43,608 bases of DNA, taken from positions 1 to 43,608 of IMG/VR virus record IMGVR_UViG_3300047325_000022, one strand, 5' to 3'. This document shows, piece by piece, positions 8,615 to 17,694 of this stretch; position 1 is the first letter of the stretch, and every line of letters begins with the position of its first letter. The translations under genes were made by a program, and so were the position numbers. The DNA is from a virus. The notes under the pieces are model-generated. The model did not search any database. It was not told where the DNA came from and was given only the letters and a program-made list of their open reading frames with translations.

Positions 8615-8778
8615 ACGCCTACGAGATTACGGAAGATAGCAGCGACGAGGAGGAAATTTGCGCCTTTGTCCGCTGCTATCTGCATTTAGACCCGGATCAA
8701 ATGACCGACGACCAGCTCGCTAAAGAATGGGGGCGTTTAAAATTTTGGCTGAAGAAAACGGGCCAATGGGAAAAATAA
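8258..8778 (+). CDS. Tail assembly chaperone, -1 frameshift product (GT-like)
   Basis: Nine A's at 8603-8611 give the heptamer A-AAA-AAA (8605-8611) in the zero frame just before TAG at 8612. A -1 slip continues from the ATA at 8611 for 55 codons to the TAA at 8776-8778, giving about 173 aa. The extension (AYEITEDSSDEEEICAF, then QLAKEWGRLKFWLKK) is acidic, then helical with Trp. It has no ATG before 8701 and no start signal, so frameshifting is the simple explanation. Its end lies 6 bp before the tape measure ATG. Confidence 0.8.
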
Positions 8779-8784
8779 TTTACT

Positions 8785-10317
8785 ATGTCAGGTCATAACG
8801 TAGAATATACAATGTCTTTGAAGGACTTGCTTACTTCAAAGATAAAAGAGGCCCGGCACGAAACGGAGCATTTCGAACACACGTTAGGCGAGGCCGGCGA
8901 GAAGGCGAGCGAATTCGGTAAGGAGCTTATCGGCGCGCTTGGCGTCGGCATGGTCCTGTATAAGGGATTCGAGTTCATAGAAAAGAGCGCCGAGGAATTC
9001 GAGAACCTAGAAAAGGCAAACGCTCAATTAGAGGCCGGCTTACGCAGCACCGGTGAAGCCGCCGGCCTATCATTCGAGGCCCTGGAGGAAGGACAAGAGC
9101 AGCTAAGGGACAAGATCGACTACAGCCGGGCCGCTATTGCGGACATGCAGAGCCAGCTACTCACCTTCCCGGCGGTCACAAAAAAGACTTTCGGCGAGGC
9201 ATCTATGGCCATTGCCGACATGGCGACCAGGCTTCACGCCGGACTCGATCAGACTGCAATACAGGTGGGCAAGGCCCTTCAGGATCCCGTTAAAGGTATC
9301 ACGGCCCTTCACAGGGTTGGGGTCAACTTCAGTGAGACGCAAAAGGCGATGATCAAAAACTTTGTCGAAACCGGGCAGTCGGCGAAGGCTCAACAGCTCA
9401 TATTGAAGGAGCTGAACACCGAGTTTGGCGGATCAGCCGAGGCCGCCGCCGCTGTCAATAAGCCAATGTTTGAATATCAAAAGTCTGTCGAGAAGGCGGA
9501 GCTTATGGTAGGAAAGCTGGTCGACACGCTGAAGCGCACGCTTATGCCGATACTTACGTCGGTAATCAACGGATTTATGGCGTCAGTCCATTGGATGCAG
9601 GAACATAAAACACTCATGGAAATTATCGGGTACGTCGTGGCAACCGTTGCCGCCGGCTACCTTGTGTATACCGGCATTATCGAAGGCGTCGTACTCGCGA
9701 CGAAGATATGGACGGCCGCGCAATGGCTGCTCAATGCTGCCATGACCGCAAACCCCCTGGCTCTCGTCGTTATCGCGATCGCTGCCGTAACCGCCGCCGT
9801 CATATATTGCTACAACCACTTTGCAACATTCCGCGCCGTCCTTTGGGGCGTATGGGAAACAATAAAGGAGTTCGGGCGAATCGTAGGAGACGTATTTATG
9901 GGGGTCGGCAAGGTTATAAAGGGGGCGCTTACCCTTAGTCCTTCGCTTATCTCCGAAGGGTACGACCAAACCGTCAACGCTATTTCTAACGCCGGAACCC
10001 GGCTGGGGCGAGCTTTTCAGGTTGGATACCAGGGCGGACTAGCCGACTTCGCGAAGTCTCAGGCCGCGGAAGGCCCCAAGTCTGTCGAGCATCACGCCGG
10101 CAAGATGGGAGCAGAAGGCGCCGAAGGAAAGAAGGGGGCAACCGCTAAGGCTACCGGCAACAAGTCGGTAAATATCACGATCAAAATCGACAACCTTGTC
10201 CGCGAGTTTTCTGTGAACACAAAAAACACATTCGAATCAAAAGACCAAATTAAACAGAACGTCGTACAGGCGCTACTAAGCGCGGTCAACGATTCTCAAA
10301 TCGTAGCGGGGGAATAA
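8785..10317 (+). CDS. Tail tape measure protein
   Basis: The product is 510 aa. Residues 1-250 are helical and highly charged. Two hydrophobic segments follow at about 285-310 (VVATVAAGYLVYTGIIEGVV) and 325-345 (PLALVVIAIAAVTAAVIYCY), as in tape measure proteins that help DNA cross the inner membrane. A Gly/Ala/Lys-rich linker near 430 leads to a short C-terminal domain. It follows the chaperone pair directly. If 0.15 nm per residue holds, the tail tube would be about 75 nm long. Confidence 0.85.
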   Translation: MSGHNVEYTMSLKDLLTSKIKEARHETEHFEHTLGEAGEKASEFGKELIGALGVGMVLYKGFEFIEKSAEEFENLEKANAQLEAGLRSTGEAAGLSFEALEEGQEQLRDKIDYSRAAIADMQSQLLTFPAVTKKTFGEASMAIADMATRLHAGLDQTAIQVGKALQDPVKGITALHRVGVNFSETQKAMIKNFVETGQSAKAQQLILKELNTEFGGSAEAAAAVNKPMFEYQKSVEKAELMVGKLVDTLKRTLMPILTSVINGFMASVHWMQEHKTLMEIIGYVVATVAAGYLVYTGIIEGVVLATKIWTAAQWLLNAAMTANPLALVVIAIAAVTAAVIYCYNHFATFRAVLWGVWETIKEFGRIVGDVFMGVGKVIKGALTLSPSLISEGYDQTVNAISNAGTRLGRAFQVGYQGGLADFAKSQAAEGPKSVEHHAGKMGAEGAEGKKGATAKATGNKSVNITIKIDNLVREFSVNTKNTFESKDQIKQNVVQALLSAVNDSQIVAGE

Positions 10318-10319
10318 AT

Positions 10320-10889
10320 ATGGTAGATATATTACTATCGACTTTTGGACTTCAAAACGTCAACGTACAGACGGCGCAGCCTAACCCGTTTGATGGTCAG
10401 GTTCCGGATACTATCGTACAGGATACACCGCTTTACACGTCGCCGCTTGGTACGCCTGTAATGTCTGATATTACATTCAAAGGGTCTTCGTACACCGATA
10501 ACGCCGGCAAAACGGTTTCTTTTGACGACTTCCAATTAGACCTTGTTTTAATTAACGTATCACAGACAAAGAAGCTGACCGAGACGGAGATACAGGGTGC
10601 GGACGGAGAGACGACCGAAGACGAGGGCTTGGGGCCGTACGAGATCACCATTAACGGCATATTGGTTGCCGACAACGGCGTAAGCACCGACGATCAGTTA
10701 TACGACTTGCATCAAATGTTGATAGCCCCGGTCTCTGTTGAGGTTGTAAGCGCATATCTGCAAAACCTTAATATTTACAACATCGTCGTTAAGTCGTTCA
10801 GCTTCGACCAGGAGGCCGGCGGATATTCAAAGCAAAGTTTCACAATCACTGCGAAAAGCGATTACCCTATCGAGGTACAAATTTTATAA
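10320..10889 (+). CDS. Putative baseplate/tail protein downstream of the tape measure
   Basis: The 189-aa product starts 2 bp after the tape measure stop. It is acidic and beta-rich, with a central helix (DDQLYDLHQMLIAPVSVEVV, about 120-140). In contractile phages this position often holds a protein linking the tape measure tip to the hub. It resembles the DUF6046-type proteins seen in Bacteroidota phages, by recall only. Not proven. Confidence 0.6.
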   Translation: MVDILLSTFGLQNVNVQTAQPNPFDGQVPDTIVQDTPLYTSPLGTPVMSDITFKGSSYTDNAGKTVSFDDFQLDLVLINVSQTKKLTETEIQGADGETTEDEGLGPYEITINGILVADNGVSTDDQLYDLHQMLIAPVSVEVVSAYLQNLNIYNIVVKSFSFDQEAGGYSKQSFTITAKSDYPIEVQIL

Positions 10890-10892
10890 TCC

Positions 10893-12131
10893 ATGCATCT
10901 ACGGACCATAACAAAAACAACTTTCGTGCAGGTTCCGACGGCCACGTTTCCGAATAGAAATGGAACGCTGGTATTTACGTACCTGAGCGAGTTTGAAACA
11001 GACGACTCGTGGAAGGATCTCACCAATAAGGGGAAAATAACCCTGCCGAAAAAGGTGTATGCCGTCGATGCTACTGGAAAGAAAATACCAACCGGCGGAA
11101 CTAACGTCAACGTCGGCGGCTTTGACAGCAACGCGCCGCTATACCTCAAGGGGGACCAAGTGACTATACAGACCGGGTACAAATACTTCGACCATTTGGG
11201 TAACGAGGTTGCCCCGATGAACACGATTTATACCGGGTTCATCGCCGGCGTCGGTAGTAAAATACCGATAGTTTTGGACCTGGAAGACAATATGTGGAAG
11301 CTAAAGCAGATCACCGCCGCAAATCAGGTTTTCCCGGCTTCACAATACACGCTTGAGGGAATATTAAAGGTTTTGTTGGCGGGAACCGGATTCACGGTGA
11401 ACGTCTTAACGAATACGTCGTTTGGCGACTTCAGGACGAACAACGAGACCGTTTGCGAGGTTCTGGCGCGCCTGGCTAAGGATTATCATTTCTATTCCTA
11501 TTTCCGCGGCAATGAGCTTCGCAGCGGCTCACAGGTGTACATTGAACAAGATGCCATCGATGACGGCCCGAAGGTGTTCTCGTTTCACCGGCACATGACG
11601 TACGGAAAGGATTACAGCTTGCAGGGCGGTATTATCTCGGAGCAGCTGGAGTACAAGCGAAAGGACGACATAAACCTATCGGCGATCGCTTACTCGATCA
11701 ACAAAATCGAGCTACAAAATACGACAAAAGACGGCCACAAAAAGACCAAGCACGAGCGATTGGAGGTTTTGGTCAGTATTCGCAACGGGCAGTATGTGAG
11801 CCAGGTTAAGCCGCAAGGGGCGAAGGCCGACTTTGCGCCGAATACCGCCGGCGAGCGCCGGACCCTGTATTTCTGGAATGTCACTGACACGGCTACGCTT
11901 ATCACCTTGGCGACGAACGAGCTGTCCAAGTATTTCTATACCGGCCTCCGGGGCAAGTTTACAACGTTCGGCCTGCCGTATGTCCGCCAGGGCGACAACG
12001 TGGATCTATACGACCCGCTATTGCCCGAGCGCAGCGGCAGGTATAAGGTGAAGTCGGTAAAGCAGTCAGGCGGCAAAGGCAAGGGGTTGCGGCAGGTTAT
12101 TGAGTTGGACTACCTAATACAAACACTATGA
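10893..12131 (+). CDS. Baseplate hub protein, gpD/gp27-like
   Basis: The product is 412 aa. The first 120 residues are beta-strands with a conserved-looking WKDLTNKGKITLP part. A central region (TLEGILKVLLAGTGFTV, about residues 150-170) and NETVCEVLARLAKDYHFYSY have the helix-strand pattern of the gpD family. The C-terminal RQGDNVDLYDP and the final beta-strands fit the second barrel of hub proteins. It overlaps the spike-like gene by 4 bp. The hub would hold the spike and form the end of the tube. Confidence 0.7.
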   Translation: MHLRTITKTTFVQVPTATFPNRNGTLVFTYLSEFETDDSWKDLTNKGKITLPKKVYAVDATGKKIPTGGTNVNVGGFDSNAPLYLKGDQVTIQTGYKYFDHLGNEVAPMNTIYTGFIAGVGSKIPIVLDLEDNMWKLKQITAANQVFPASQYTLEGILKVLLAGTGFTVNVLTNTSFGDFRTNNETVCEVLARLAKDYHFYSYFRGNELRSGSQVYIEQDAIDDGPKVFSFHRHMTYGKDYSLQGGIISEQLEYKRKDDINLSAIAYSINKIELQNTTKDGHKKTKHERLEVLVSIRNGQYVSQVKPQGAKADFAPNTAGERRTLYFWNVTDTATLITLATNELSKYFYTGLRGKFTTFGLPYVRQGDNVDLYDPLLPERSGRYKVKSVKQSGGKGKGLRQVIELDYLIQTL

Positions 12132-12676
12132 GCGACGACGCAATAAAGCAGGCCATACAAAAGATGGCCGGCACGCATTTAAAGGACGAAGTTTATGTGA
12201 CTAGGTGCAGCGTAAACAGCTACGACCCATCCACCCGGACCGTGGATTGCAGCCCTATTGACGGAAGCTCAGGCACCGATATACCCAACGTTCAGCTAAT
12301 GGCGGACGTCGACGACGGTTTTTTGTTGGTTCCGGAAATAGGATCTACGGTTATAGTGAATCACTCCAAGTACGGTACGCCTTATGTTTCGTTATTTAGC
12401 GGTATTGCTTCCCGGCTGGATTGCGCGTCTGGAGTTATACAGTACAATGACGGATCTTTCGGGGGGCTCACAAAAACACTGGAGCTTCAAACTCAGCTCG
12501 ACAAAACAAACCAATTATTGACGGCAATACTCGATATTATCAATGGGGTTCCAATCGACGAACCCGGCAGCGGGGCGCCTTCGGCCCTGCAAGCGGCGTT
12601 ACGTGCCGCCCTTTCTGGTCAAGAGCTTGGCGATTATTCACAGATAGAAAACACTCGTATTACTCATGGCATCTAA
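12128..12676 (+). CDS. Baseplate spike/assembly protein, gpV- or Mu gp45-like
   Basis: The 182-aa product has an N-terminal helix, then an OB-fold-like set of strands (residues 20-95) with VYVTRCSVNSYDPSTRTVDC and LLVPEIGSTVIVNHSK. The latter matches the pattern of phage spike proteins that gate the hub. After about residue 100 the protein lacks the long triple beta-helix and has helices instead, so the puncturing tip may be short or be supplied by another protein. It overlaps the hub gene (12128-12131) and the gp25-like gene by 11 bp. Confidence 0.65.
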   Translation: MSDDAIKQAIQKMAGTHLKDEVYVTRCSVNSYDPSTRTVDCSPIDGSSGTDIPNVQLMADVDDGFLLVPEIGSTVIVNHSKYGTPYVSLFSGIASRLDCASGVIQYNDGSFGGLTKTLELQTQLDKTNQLLTAILDIINGVPIDEPGSGAPSALQAALRAALSGQELGDYSQIENTRITHGI

Positions 12677-12977
12677 CCCGTCGCAAGATATCGGCCTGGT
12701 CGGAAACGACCTTATGATCGCTGACGGCGATTTCGTGATCGCCTTATCCGACGATCAGCACATAATCGATACGATCAACGCCTTTCCTGGTTGGTGGAAA
12801 GAAAACCCGCCGGACGGCGTTGGTGCCTTACAGTACTTGAATTCGAGCGGACAGGAGCAAACTATTCAGCGGGCGGTTAAGATTCAATTGCAGAGCGACG
12901 GATATTCGGTTAACAGCCCGGTAGCAACTACGGCCGGCGGAACGGTCACTATTCAACCCAATGCCACGAAGCAATGA
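12666..12977 (+). CDS. Baseplate wedge protein, gp25/W-like
   Basis: The 103-aa product has the size and order of strands and helices of the gp25-like lysozyme-fold wedge family. DIGLVGNDLMIADGDFVIA at 6-24 is followed by DDQHIIDTINAFPGWW. It would form the core of the wedge with baseplate J, which is here coded far away at 857. It overlaps both neighbours (11 bp and 4 bp), so translation is probably coupled. Confidence 0.7.
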   Translation: MASNPSQDIGLVGNDLMIADGDFVIALSDDQHIIDTINAFPGWWKENPPDGVGALQYLNSSGQEQTIQRAVKIQLQSDGYSVNSPVATTAGGTVTIQPNATKQ

Positions 12978-13552
12978 TACAGACATACCAGGCGGTTCAC
13001 GGGCAAAGTCTTCAAGATATATGCCTGGCTACTTACGGGGACTTGGGTCTCATGTACAAGCTCTTGCAGGATAATGGCATCGACAGTATAGATGTAACGC
13101 CATTCAGCCGGCAGCCATTCACCTGGGACGACAGCCTAGTGACAGACCAGGGGTTGAACACCGCATTTAAACAGGCGGGAATTGTATTCGCTACAGATAT
13201 CGGCCTTATAGGAAACACATTTTACACGATCAACGGCACGCCGCCGATATATAAATCACCGGGAACGGGGCAACCCATACCGCCAAACGCTTCAAATGAT
13301 ATGCCCACGCAAGTAGCATCAACCTCTTACACATCTAACGCCGACGGCATGGTGACGTTTGCGCTCCTAGATAAGAACGGAAATTCGATGATCGGCAACG
13401 CTATCGCCGAGGTAACTATCGAGATAAAGCCGCTCAAAAATTCGCAATGGAGCTGGAATATTACAACCGGTTTTATTACGCTTCTTGGCGGCCTTACGCT
13501 CGACAACGGACAGACGCTTTTCGCTATTTACACGAACTATATAACACCGTAG
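12974..13552 (+). CDS. LysM-like tail protein (gpX-like)
   Basis: The 192-aa product starts with a pattern like a LysM or tail protein X module: QTYQAVHGQSLQDICLATYG and then LGLMYKLLQDNGID. These modules bind peptidoglycan-like sugars or the tube end. A low-complexity middle with PPIYKSPGTGQP at about 90 precedes a beta-rich C-terminal domain. This C-terminal domain is larger than in gpX (about 70 aa), so the protein is extended. It sits just upstream of the tailspike. Confidence 0.6.
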   Translation: MIQTYQAVHGQSLQDICLATYGDLGLMYKLLQDNGIDSIDVTPFSRQPFTWDDSLVTDQGLNTAFKQAGIVFATDIGLIGNTFYTINGTPPIYKSPGTGQPIPPNASNDMPTQVASTSYTSNADGMVTFALLDKNGNSMIGNAIAEVTIEIKPLKNSQWSWNITTGFITLLGGLTLDNGQTLFAIYTNYITP

Positions 13553-13553
13553 T

Positions 13554-16004
13554 ATGAAAAAAATATTTTTTGCTTTTTTGTTTTTAGTCCTGTCGTTGTC
13601 GGGATTCTCACAGACCTGGACTCCGGTAAATGGCCGCTACGTATATCAGTACGGGCAGTTTACCCACGTATTGGGTATTCCCGATTCTCTGCCGATCCTA
13701 GCCAATCGCGTTCCGTGGATGATCTACGCGCACACGGCAGATTCGACTATTCACGTATGGACGGGTTTTACAGACATCGCGCTCGGAGCCGGATCGGGAA
13801 CCGATAGCGCATTGTCGATTAGTCAATCGTCGGCATTAACTAAATCGATTAGCGGAACGAATATTAGCCTTTCGTCTGCAACTAATTGGCAGGTCGTCAC
13901 CAATTACGGTGCCGTTCACGATAGCGCCACAAACGACGCGGGAGCAATTCAAGCGGCGATAAATTATATAACAAATACCACAAAAAAGGGAGTTGTCTAT
14001 TTGCCGGCGGGTATATATCATATATCTGCAACCATTCATATACCGTCAGGAACGCAAATATCATTCGTTGGCGCGGGTGGCTCTTATGGTTCGCCGGCTA
14101 ACTCAATATGCAAAATCGTAATTAATTCAGCCACGTTAGATGCGTTGGTCGATTCTGCTAACTTCGCTTTTATCAGCGGTGTAGATTTCCAGAATGTAAA
14201 CGCAAACCCAACGGCGGGAGCAGGCGTACACATTATAGGATCATATCCAGACATCTCGCAAGGGTCGGTTCAAGGTTTTTTCGATAACCTAAAACTAGAA
14301 AACTCTACCTATCCGAATGTTTCTGACATGAATTTCGTCGATGCTGTAGAGTACGACATCAACAACACAAATATTTTAAATCCAGACAATGGAGACGCGA
14401 GGATAACCGGCTGCAATTTCGGCGCCGGCGGCATAACTCCGCACAATACCGTGGCCGGTATTTATCAAAATAGTTCTGGCGGATTAAAGGTCATCCAAGG
14501 AAAGTGGAATGCGGGAGGAACTTTTATACAGAACTGCATACTATCGTCGATGGCGTATTCCACAAGTGATTTTTTGGTTAGTAACTGCTCTTTTGAAAAT
14601 TACACCGGCGATGCTATAAACTTAACCCTTGCGCCCAGTGTCTCGTTTTACAATGTCAATATACACGGAAATCAAATATCGTCTTACCACGGAGGCAATG
14701 GAATAATATTGAACGGGTCAGCCGGCTCCTCACTTTCTAAAAGTATCATAAATGCAAACATCATCAATAATGTTGATACGGCAATCAGTTTGAACACGGT
14801 ATTAGGGATTAGCATCTCGGGTAACCAGATTGACAGCCCTGTCAGCGTATCGGTAGGCTTTCATCAAATCTACTGCACCAATATTTACTACGACGGGTAT
14901 TATAAAGTCTTCGCCGATAGCCTTCAGAGTTTCGGCAGAGTAACAAACGCTTTCTTACAACCAACCGCAAGTGGGTTAGATACGCCAGTTTACGATCTGT
15001 TTAATAGGGCCAACACAACGGATATTGCGGGGTCTACTCCTTCTCCTTACGGGATTGGAGCCTGGAATTACGCTTACCCTTCCGGATTTGTTACGCTCGG
15101 AATTAATTCTAATCAATTATACTGCCCGACGTCTGGAACTGCTTTTTATTACACGAATAGCATCAATACAGTAAACTCCTATGATCTAAGCGCAACACTA
15201 GTAAATGCAAGTACAACTTCGGGGGGTATAACATTCCTCATTGGAAATTATGTCAGCAATAACACCTACCTAGAATATGTCGTTGCCTCCTCATACTCGG
15301 GTGTAACAGCCGGAAGTATTATAGAGGTCATCGGCGGAACTTCCACTACCATTTACACAGGATCGGTAACCGTCGCCAATGGTGACGTAATGGACTTAAA
15401 AGTATCCAACGACACGGCCTACGCCATGCGTAACGGAACGCAGCTAGGTTTTGGCATTTTCAACGCTGCCGCGCTGACCGGCACGGGCGTAGGAGTGGAG
15501 TACTATCTAAATACCGCGACCGTACTTGATAACTTTATTCAAACAACCTTCCTCGTCGCAGGATATAAATGGGGTGTAGCAACAGACGGAACCACGATAA
15601 CCGGACTTGGAACGCCGGCCAGCCCATTGCATACGCTTGGCGATTCAACCGGATCATATGTGCCAAACTTCGGAACAAATACAAACGTTGCTTCTATAGC
15701 GTCAGACTCCGCAATGTGGTCCGTTCGTGGTCGAATGGTAACGGTTTACGGGTCAGTTCAGGTAACCCCAACAGCTGCGACTACTGTAACAACGGTAAAC
15801 ATCAACACTCCTTTTACATCGGCATGGAGCGGCCATAATTGCTGGGGAAGTTTTACTACCGGAATTAGCGGTTTTGGTTCCGGAGGAGGAGGCAATATAA
15901 TACCAAACTTCTCTGTGCCGGGACAAATTTCGTTGATATATCAGTCTGGTGTTACCACAACAGCTATCACAATCAATTACAACTACAGGTATTTTAAAGA
16001 ATAA
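13554..16004 (+). CDS. Large tailspike/depolymerase-like protein with a signal peptide
   Basis: The product is 816 aa. Residues 1-20 have a Bacteroidota signal peptide pattern (KKIFFAFLFLVLSLSGFSQ, cut after SGFSQ). From about 105, NYGAVHDSATNDAGAIQAAI and VVYLPAGIYHISATIHIP form the classic start of a right-handed beta-helix of the pectate-lyase-3 type. Asn/Ser-rich coils continue to about 430. After 480 come jelly-roll-like domains and a C-terminal beta-sandwich. It could degrade or bind surface polysaccharide. The DNA is more A/T-rich than the neighbouring baseplate genes, which suggests separate descent. The signal peptide is odd for a virion part. Confidence 0.75.
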   Translation: MKKIFFAFLFLVLSLSGFSQTWTPVNGRYVYQYGQFTHVLGIPDSLPILANRVPWMIYAHTADSTIHVWTGFTDIALGAGSGTDSALSISQSSALTKSISGTNISLSSATNWQVVTNYGAVHDSATNDAGAIQAAINYITNTTKKGVVYLPAGIYHISATIHIPSGTQISFVGAGGSYGSPANSICKIVINSATLDALVDSANFAFISGVDFQNVNANPTAGAGVHIIGSYPDISQGSVQGFFDNLKLENSTYPNVSDMNFVDAVEYDINNTNILNPDNGDARITGCNFGAGGITPHNTVAGIYQNSSGGLKVIQGKWNAGGTFIQNCILSSMAYSTSDFLVSNCSFENYTGDAINLTLAPSVSFYNVNIHGNQISSYHGGNGIILNGSAGSSLSKSIINANIINNVDTAISLNTVLGISISGNQIDSPVSVSVGFHQIYCTNIYYDGYYKVFADSLQSFGRVTNAFLQPTASGLDTPVYDLFNRANTTDIAGSTPSPYGIGAWNYAYPSGFVTLGINSNQLYCPTSGTAFYYTNSINTVNSYDLSATLVNASTTSGGITFLIGNYVSNNTYLEYVVASSYSGVTAGSIIEVIGGTSTTIYTGSVTVANGDVMDLKVSNDTAYAMRNGTQLGFGIFNAAALTGTGVGVEYYLNTATVLDNFIQTTFLVAGYKWGVATDGTTITGLGTPASPLHTLGDSTGSYVPNFGTNTNVASIASDSAMWSVRGRMVTVYGSVQVTPTAATTVTTVNINTPFTSAWSGHNCWGSFTTGISGFGSGGGGNIIPNFSVPGQISLIYQSGVTTTAITINYNYRYFKE

Positions 16005-16012
16005 AAACTACA

Positions 16013-16285
16013 ATGGATCAAACACATTTTTTCTACTGGCTGCTTTCTGAATTCATCGTACTTTTTTTCTTAGGCATTGGCGTATATGTTCGCCTGGCAA
16101 TACGACTCAAAGCCCTTGAGATCGAGGCCGAATCGAAGGATAAGGAGCTGGCAAGGGTATGGCAGAACATCAAAGACGTGGCCGCCGAAGCCAATCGCCG
16201 GGAGGAAAAGATTATGCTGAAGCTCGAAGAAATAGCCAAGTCTATAACGGGCATCCAAATAGATGCCGCAAAAAACGCAAAATGA
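16013..16285 (+). CDS. Small membrane protein, possible holin or holin partner
   Basis: The 90-aa product has one N-terminal transmembrane helix (LLSEFIVLFFLGIGVYVRLA, about 9-30) followed by a charged coiled coil of about 55 residues. This resembles BhlA/holin-like proteins and also phage membrane proteins that support lysis. It overlaps the next small membrane gene by ATGA (16282-16285). Both lie between the tailspike and the spanin. Confidence 0.6.
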   Translation: MDQTHFFYWLLSEFIVLFFLGIGVYVRLAIRLKALEIEAESKDKELARVWQNIKDVAAEANRREEKIMLKLEEIAKSITGIQIDAAKNAK

Positions 16286-16554
16286 TAAAATCAATTCAAT
16301 CGATTCTAACTGGCGTGGATGGCACTTTGTCCAGCAAGAGGATTGTATTTATTCTCCTTGTTCTGGTCTTCGTTGGTGTTATTATCGTCAACCTCGTATG
16401 GAAGCGCGTCCTCGACGACGGGTTGCGGTCTCAGCTATTCGACCTTATCACAATTCACGCCGGCCTAGTGTTTGGTGAGCCTGCCATGTCCGCCCTAAAA
16501 AGCGTTCGCGGGAATGCTATGGCGGCCGCCGGCGAGGACAAACCAAAAGTTTAA
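16282..16554 (+). CDS. Small membrane protein, holin candidate
   Basis: The 90-aa product starts at the ATG at 16282, overlapping the upstream stop. A longer reading from 16159 would run deep into the upstream gene and is not credible. One strong hydrophobic segment (RIVFILLVLVFVGVIIVNLVW, about 20-40) is followed by a second moderately hydrophobic helix. It lies directly upstream of spanin and endolysin genes, so a holin role is the most economical reading; no motif proves it. Confidence 0.6.
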   Translation: MIKSIQSILTGVDGTLSSKRIVFILLVLVFVGVIIVNLVWKRVLDDGLRSQLFDLITIHAGLVFGEPAMSALKSVRGNAMAAAGEDKPKV

Positions 16555-16572
16555 ACCAACAAACCGTACAAT

Positions 16573-17127
16573 ATGAAATTTTTAATTTTGGCCTGCTGCC
16601 TGTTAATGGCCGCTTGCTCTACTACCCACAAGGTTACCACGACCCACGTCGTCACCTCCGACTCTACCGTCGCAACAACGAAGGACACGGCCAGCAAGGT
16701 GACCAATGTAACCAGGGATAAGGCCCTGGAGATTCAGGATTTCACCTTTCACATCCAATACGCAAACGGCGATACGGTTTCCCGTACGGTCCCCGCGCTG
16801 AAGATAAAGCAGCCGACTAAGGGCGTCCCGGCTTCGGACCCCGTAGACGACGAGTTGCGGGCTGCCCTGGCAACATTCAACACCGACCATTCGGCCATTG
16901 AGTCGGTTGACGGCCATATAGGCGATTTGCGCGAGGTCGTAGACTACAGCGATAAGGTGGACAGCCAGGGCGTTAAGACGACCGGGACCACTCAGGTAAA
17001 GCATGCGGATACGACCGTCGTTGCAAAGGTAACAAAGACATCCCTTCCGGTGTGGCTTATAATCGGGGCTATTGCTCTGGTTGTCCTGACGGCGGGTGTA
17101 TGGGTAGTTAAAAAATTCGTTCTATGA
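16573..17127 (+). CDS. Single-molecule spanin (u-spanin)
   Basis: The 184-aa product has a lipoprotein signal with lipobox LMAAC (Cys15) and a single C-terminal transmembrane helix (about 159-178) ending in the basic tail KKFVL. A lipoprotein anchored in the outer membrane at one end and in the inner membrane at the other is the layout of the T1 gp11 u-spanin. Residues 20-150 between them are mostly beta-strand with a helical middle (DELRAALATFNTDHSAIESV). It would join the two membranes after the endolysin works. It overlaps the endolysin gene by 4 bp. Confidence 0.8.
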   Translation: MKFLILACCLLMAACSTTHKVTTTHVVTSDSTVATTKDTASKVTNVTRDKALEIQDFTFHIQYANGDTVSRTVPALKIKQPTKGVPASDPVDDELRAALATFNTDHSAIESVDGHIGDLREVVDYSDKVDSQGVKTTGTTQVKHADTTVVAKVTKTSLPVWLIIGAIALVVLTAGVWVVKKFVL

Positions 17128-17693
17128 TTACCGAAGCTCAAATAAAAGCAATCCTGCCTGCCGCTAACGCCGTTCGGGTGGCTACCCTGGCGCCATTTTT
17201 CGAAAAATGGTTCCCGGTTTACGAGATCACAACGCCGCAAAGGATAGGCGGGTTCCTGGCTCAGGTGGGAGAGGAAAGCGCGAACTTTCATTCGTTCTTA
17301 GAATACGAGAGCGGCGCGGAATACGAGGGACGCAAAGACCTCGGCAACACCCAGCCGGGCGACGGCGTGAAGTTTAAGGGGCGGTCCCCTATTCAGATTA
17401 CCGGCCGGTCTATGTACCGCTCGTGCAGCCTTTCGCTGTACGGCGACTTGAGGCTATTGGATCACCCCGAGATACTGGAGCGGTACGACGACGGTATTAG
17501 GGCTGCATGTTGGTTTTGGACCAAAGTCAAATGCCTGAATGCGGTCGCGGATCTGCCCGAGACGTACATACATCCGGGGCCGCACCAATACACGAAGTTT
17601 CAATACATGACCGTCGAAATTAACGGCGGCCTGAATGGCTACGCCGATCGCCTCGCAAACTACAATAGGGCAAAATCCGTACTAAACTTTTAG
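17124..17693 (+). CDS. GH19 endolysin
   Basis: The 189-aa product carries the GH19 (chitinase-lysozyme) signature: GGFLAQVGEESANFHSF at 42-58, with the catalytic Glu at 50 or 51, and KFKGRSPIQITGRSMY at 83-98. There is no signal peptide or membrane helix, so it probably needs a holin to cross the inner membrane. The length is typical for a single-domain GH19 endolysin without a binding domain. It would cut the glycan strands of peptidoglycan during lysis. Confidence 0.9.
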   Translation: MITEAQIKAILPAANAVRVATLAPFFEKWFPVYEITTPQRIGGFLAQVGEESANFHSFLEYESGAEYEGRKDLGNTQPGDGVKFKGRSPIQITGRSMYRSCSLSLYGDLRLLDHPEILERYDDGIRAACWFWTKVKCLNAVADLPETYIHPGPHQYTKFQYMTVEINGGLNGYADRLANYNRAKSVLNF

Positions 17694-17694
17694 A

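Noticed and set aside
16159-16554. 131-aa version of the second lysis membrane protein
   Set aside because: It would overlap the upstream gene by more than 120 bp. The ATG at 16282, coupled to the upstream stop, is the better start.
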